The notes below the pieces were generated by a model that saw only the letters and a program-made list of their open reading frames with translations, did not search any database and was not told the DNA's origin. This document shows positions 5,276 through 6,220 of a stretch of 6,220 nucleotides of DNA, piece after piece. Every line of letters starts with the position of its first letter. Position 1 is the first letter of the stretch. The translations under genes and the position numbers were made by a program. Source of the DNA: Candidatus Njordarchaeum guaymasense (lineage in GTDB: Archaea; Asgardarchaeota; Njordarchaeia; Njordarchaeales; Njordarchaeaceae); contig JAUQYT010000337.1 in the NCBI GenBank assembly GCA_030587605.1, positions 1 through 6,220 on the forward strand, read 5' to 3'.

Positions 5276-5405
5276 GCAAACGTGAGCGGGAACCGGCACG
5301 CACTTGTCGAGATAGAACCTCGACGGGGACTTATCCAAGTTCCAGGAAGTTCCATCGTTGAAGCAGGAAGCCCACATCATTAACAAGTGAGTAGTTCACG
5401 TTTGC
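5276..5405. ncRNA. Candidate structured RNA or complex inverted-repeat site
   Basis: This stretch has no gene but contains nested, collinear complementarity. The outer arms GCAAACGTGA (5276-5285) and TCACGTTTGC (5396-5405) match perfectly over 10 bases. Inside them CACTTGT (5301-5307) matches ACAAGTG (5383-5389). Inside those are hairpins GTCGAG/CTCGAC (5306-5324, 7-base loop) and GGGACTT/AAGTTCC (5326-5343, ATCC loop, one G-U). The octamer AAGTTCCA is repeated directly at 5337-5344 and 5347-5354. The first hairpin and the 7-base helix share two bases and would compete there. No known RNA family is recognised and no clear promoter is assigned, so the strand is open. Confidence 0.35.
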
Positions 5406-5560
5406 AGGTCCTTCAAGGCAGGCTTTTCTTATCTCCTTTGTGCAGGCTTCCCCTTCTCCAAACAGCTCATGAGAGAAGAAGTATTGAAGCGTGTATAGCA
5501 ATGCTCAGTGAAAGCTTGTCTTACGATTGCCGCACCTAGTGATGCGGACATCCCCCCGTA

Positions 5561-5580
5561 GTAATGCTCATAAGTATTAC
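5561..5580 (+). promoter_or_regulatory. Near-palindromic operator over the vapBC promoter
   Basis: GTAATGCTCATAAGTATTAC agrees with its own reverse complement at 16 of 20 positions. It ends 23 bases before the vapB ATG and contains the best-placed TATA-like bases (TAAGTATT, 5571-5578). A second TATA-like AGTATATA at 5584-5591 is too close to the ATG for a leaderless start there. Ribbon-helix-helix VapB dimers typically bind palindromes in their own promoters, so this is the likely autorepression site. Confidence 0.5.
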
Positions 5581-5603
5581 CACAGTATATACACGCGACA
5601 CAT

Positions 5604-5831
5604 ATGAGCAAGGCAAGCGTTATTACACTAAAGGTTCCTGAAGAATTGAAGAGAAAGATGAAACAGGTTAGAATCAACTGGAGCGAATACATCAGAAGTA
5701 CTATTCAAGGGAAGCTAGATGAGCAGATGGTGAAGGCCGCCTCTGCTAAGCTTGACGAGATAAGGGCAAGAAGCAAATCAGTTGCCACAGAAGAATTAGT
5801 GGCGTGGATCAGAGAGAACAGGGAGAGATAA
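5604..5831 (+). CDS. vapB: VapB antitoxin, ribbon-helix-helix type
   Basis: This 75-residue protein has the ribbon-helix-helix pattern of archaeal VapB. A DNA-contacting strand SVITLKVP (5-12) is followed by helix EELKRKMKQVRI (13-24), then the NWSEYIRSTIQGKLDE segment (25-40) that begins the second helix. The C-terminal half (about 41-75) is charged and helical, as expected for the part that occupies the toxin groove. The protein should neutralise the PIN toxin encoded directly downstream and repress its own promoter through the palindrome at 5561-5580. ATG 5604 lies just before the ribbon strand and fits a nearly leaderless message. The stop is TAA at 5829-5831. If the downstream toxin starts at GTG 5804, the two genes overlap by 28 bases. 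Confidence 0.88.
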   Translation: MSKASVITLKVPEELKRKMKQVRINWSEYIRSTIQGKLDEQMVKAASAKLDEIRARSKSVATEELVAWIRENRER

Positions 5832-6220
5832 ACACGCCTCGACATGTCGTGGACCCCAGCGTTATCGCAAAATGGGTTCTGCCCGGAGAACCCTATCAGG
5901 AAAGTGCTGTAAGGCTGAAGGATGATTTTGTCTCAGGGTTAGTGGAGCTGTGTGCGCCCAGTTTCATAGTCGGGGAGGTTGCCAACGCCCTATGGAGAGC
6001 GATAAAACTTGAGAGAATTTCTGAAAAAGACGCTAAGGAAGCCTTAGAAGCATTGAACGACATGAGAATAGAACTACACGAAACAAACTGGGCTCAAGCA
6101 TCTCAGGAATTAGACATAGCTTGTGAGCTGGAGATAACAGTCTACGACGCATCCTACCTTGTCCTCGCCGATAGAACAAAAACCAGCCTAATAACAGCAG
6201 ACAAGACACTATACGAAAAG
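5804..6220 (+). CDS. vapC: VapC toxin, PIN-domain ribonuclease, cut by the window end
   Basis: This frame is open to the last base of the window and reads as a classical VapC. Numbering from GTG 5804, the catalytic acidic residues are Asp17 (HVVDPSVIAKWVL), Glu58 (FIVGEVANALW), Asp115 (VYDASYLVLA) and Asp133 (LITADKTLYEK); 139 codons are present. Usually only a few residues follow the last motif, so little is missing. It should cleave RNA when freed from the VapB encoded just upstream. The start is unsettled: in this frame the only candidates near the core are GTG 5804, overlapping vapB by 28 bases, and GTG 5849, which leaves just one residue before the catalytic Asp and is too short for the first strand. 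GTG 5804 is therefore preferred. It pairs with vapB as a standard antitoxin-first operon, and the four acidic residues indicate an intact active site. Confidence 0.88.
   Translation, partial: MDQREQGEINTPRHVVDPSVIAKWVLPGEPYQESAVRLKDDFVSGLVELCAPSFIVGEVANALWRAIKLERISEKDAKEALEALNDMRIELHETNWAQASQELDIACELEITVYDASYLVLADRTKTSLITADKTLYEK

Noticed and set aside
5429..5692. Minus-strand frame over the vapB start and promoter
   Set aside because: It overlaps the antisense of vapB and its operator; the hydrophobic N-terminus is the complement of the VapB helix codons.

Overview
The window reads as an archaeal accessory island made almost entirely of toxin-antitoxin (TA) loci and genes that often travel with them. 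The archaeal assignment is an inference. It rests on TATA-like boxes about 25-30 bases ahead of start codons with little or no leader, frequent GTG starts, T-run terminator candidates, and the family mix (AbrB/PIN, ribbon-helix-helix VapBC, HepT, DUF4143 ATPase, clan AA protease). A Thermoproteota-type archaeon is plausible, but the sequence does not fix the lineage. No rRNA, tRNA, CRISPR array or transposase was seen.

Layout from left to right. At 1-284 is the C-terminal half of a HepT-like HEPN toxin with an in-frame TAG and a probable homopolymer frameshift. At 285-643 nothing is recognised. At 644-1269, on the minus strand, is a toxin-first TA pair: a DUF4258 protein followed by an antitoxin joining a variant YgiT-like zinc finger to an AbrB-like domain. 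At 1399-1794 (+) is an orphan Ig/transthyretin-like beta-domain protein, perhaps the tail of a lost surface protein. At 2003-3271 (+) is a complete AAA-type ATPase with a DUF4143/nuclease-like C-terminus. At 3272-3751 there is no convincing gene, although it contains a lone TATA-like box. At 3790-4494 (+) an AbrB antitoxin and a PIN toxin lie in the same frame, separated by one TAG and one sense codon. At 4495-4818 is a hairpin-rich gap. At 4819-5187 (-) is a small clan AA aspartic protease. At 5188-5603 is a non-coding stretch with nested inverted repeats and a near-palindrome over the next promoter. At 5604-6220 (+) is a ribbon-helix-helix VapB and its PIN-domain VapC, which runs off the end.

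Each TA locus appears to have its own promoter, so this looks like separately acquired modules rather than one operon. By family knowledge, the two PIN proteins are expected RNases and the DUF4258 protein a RelE/BrnT-like toxin. Each has a DNA-binding antitoxin beside it that probably also autoregulates the locus. The ATPase and protease have no demonstrable link to a TA pair here beyond position. The most unusual points are the TAG codons (inside HepT, and between AbrB and PIN in frame), the CxxH/CxxD zinc-finger variant fused to AbrB, and the structured non-coding region around 5276-5405.
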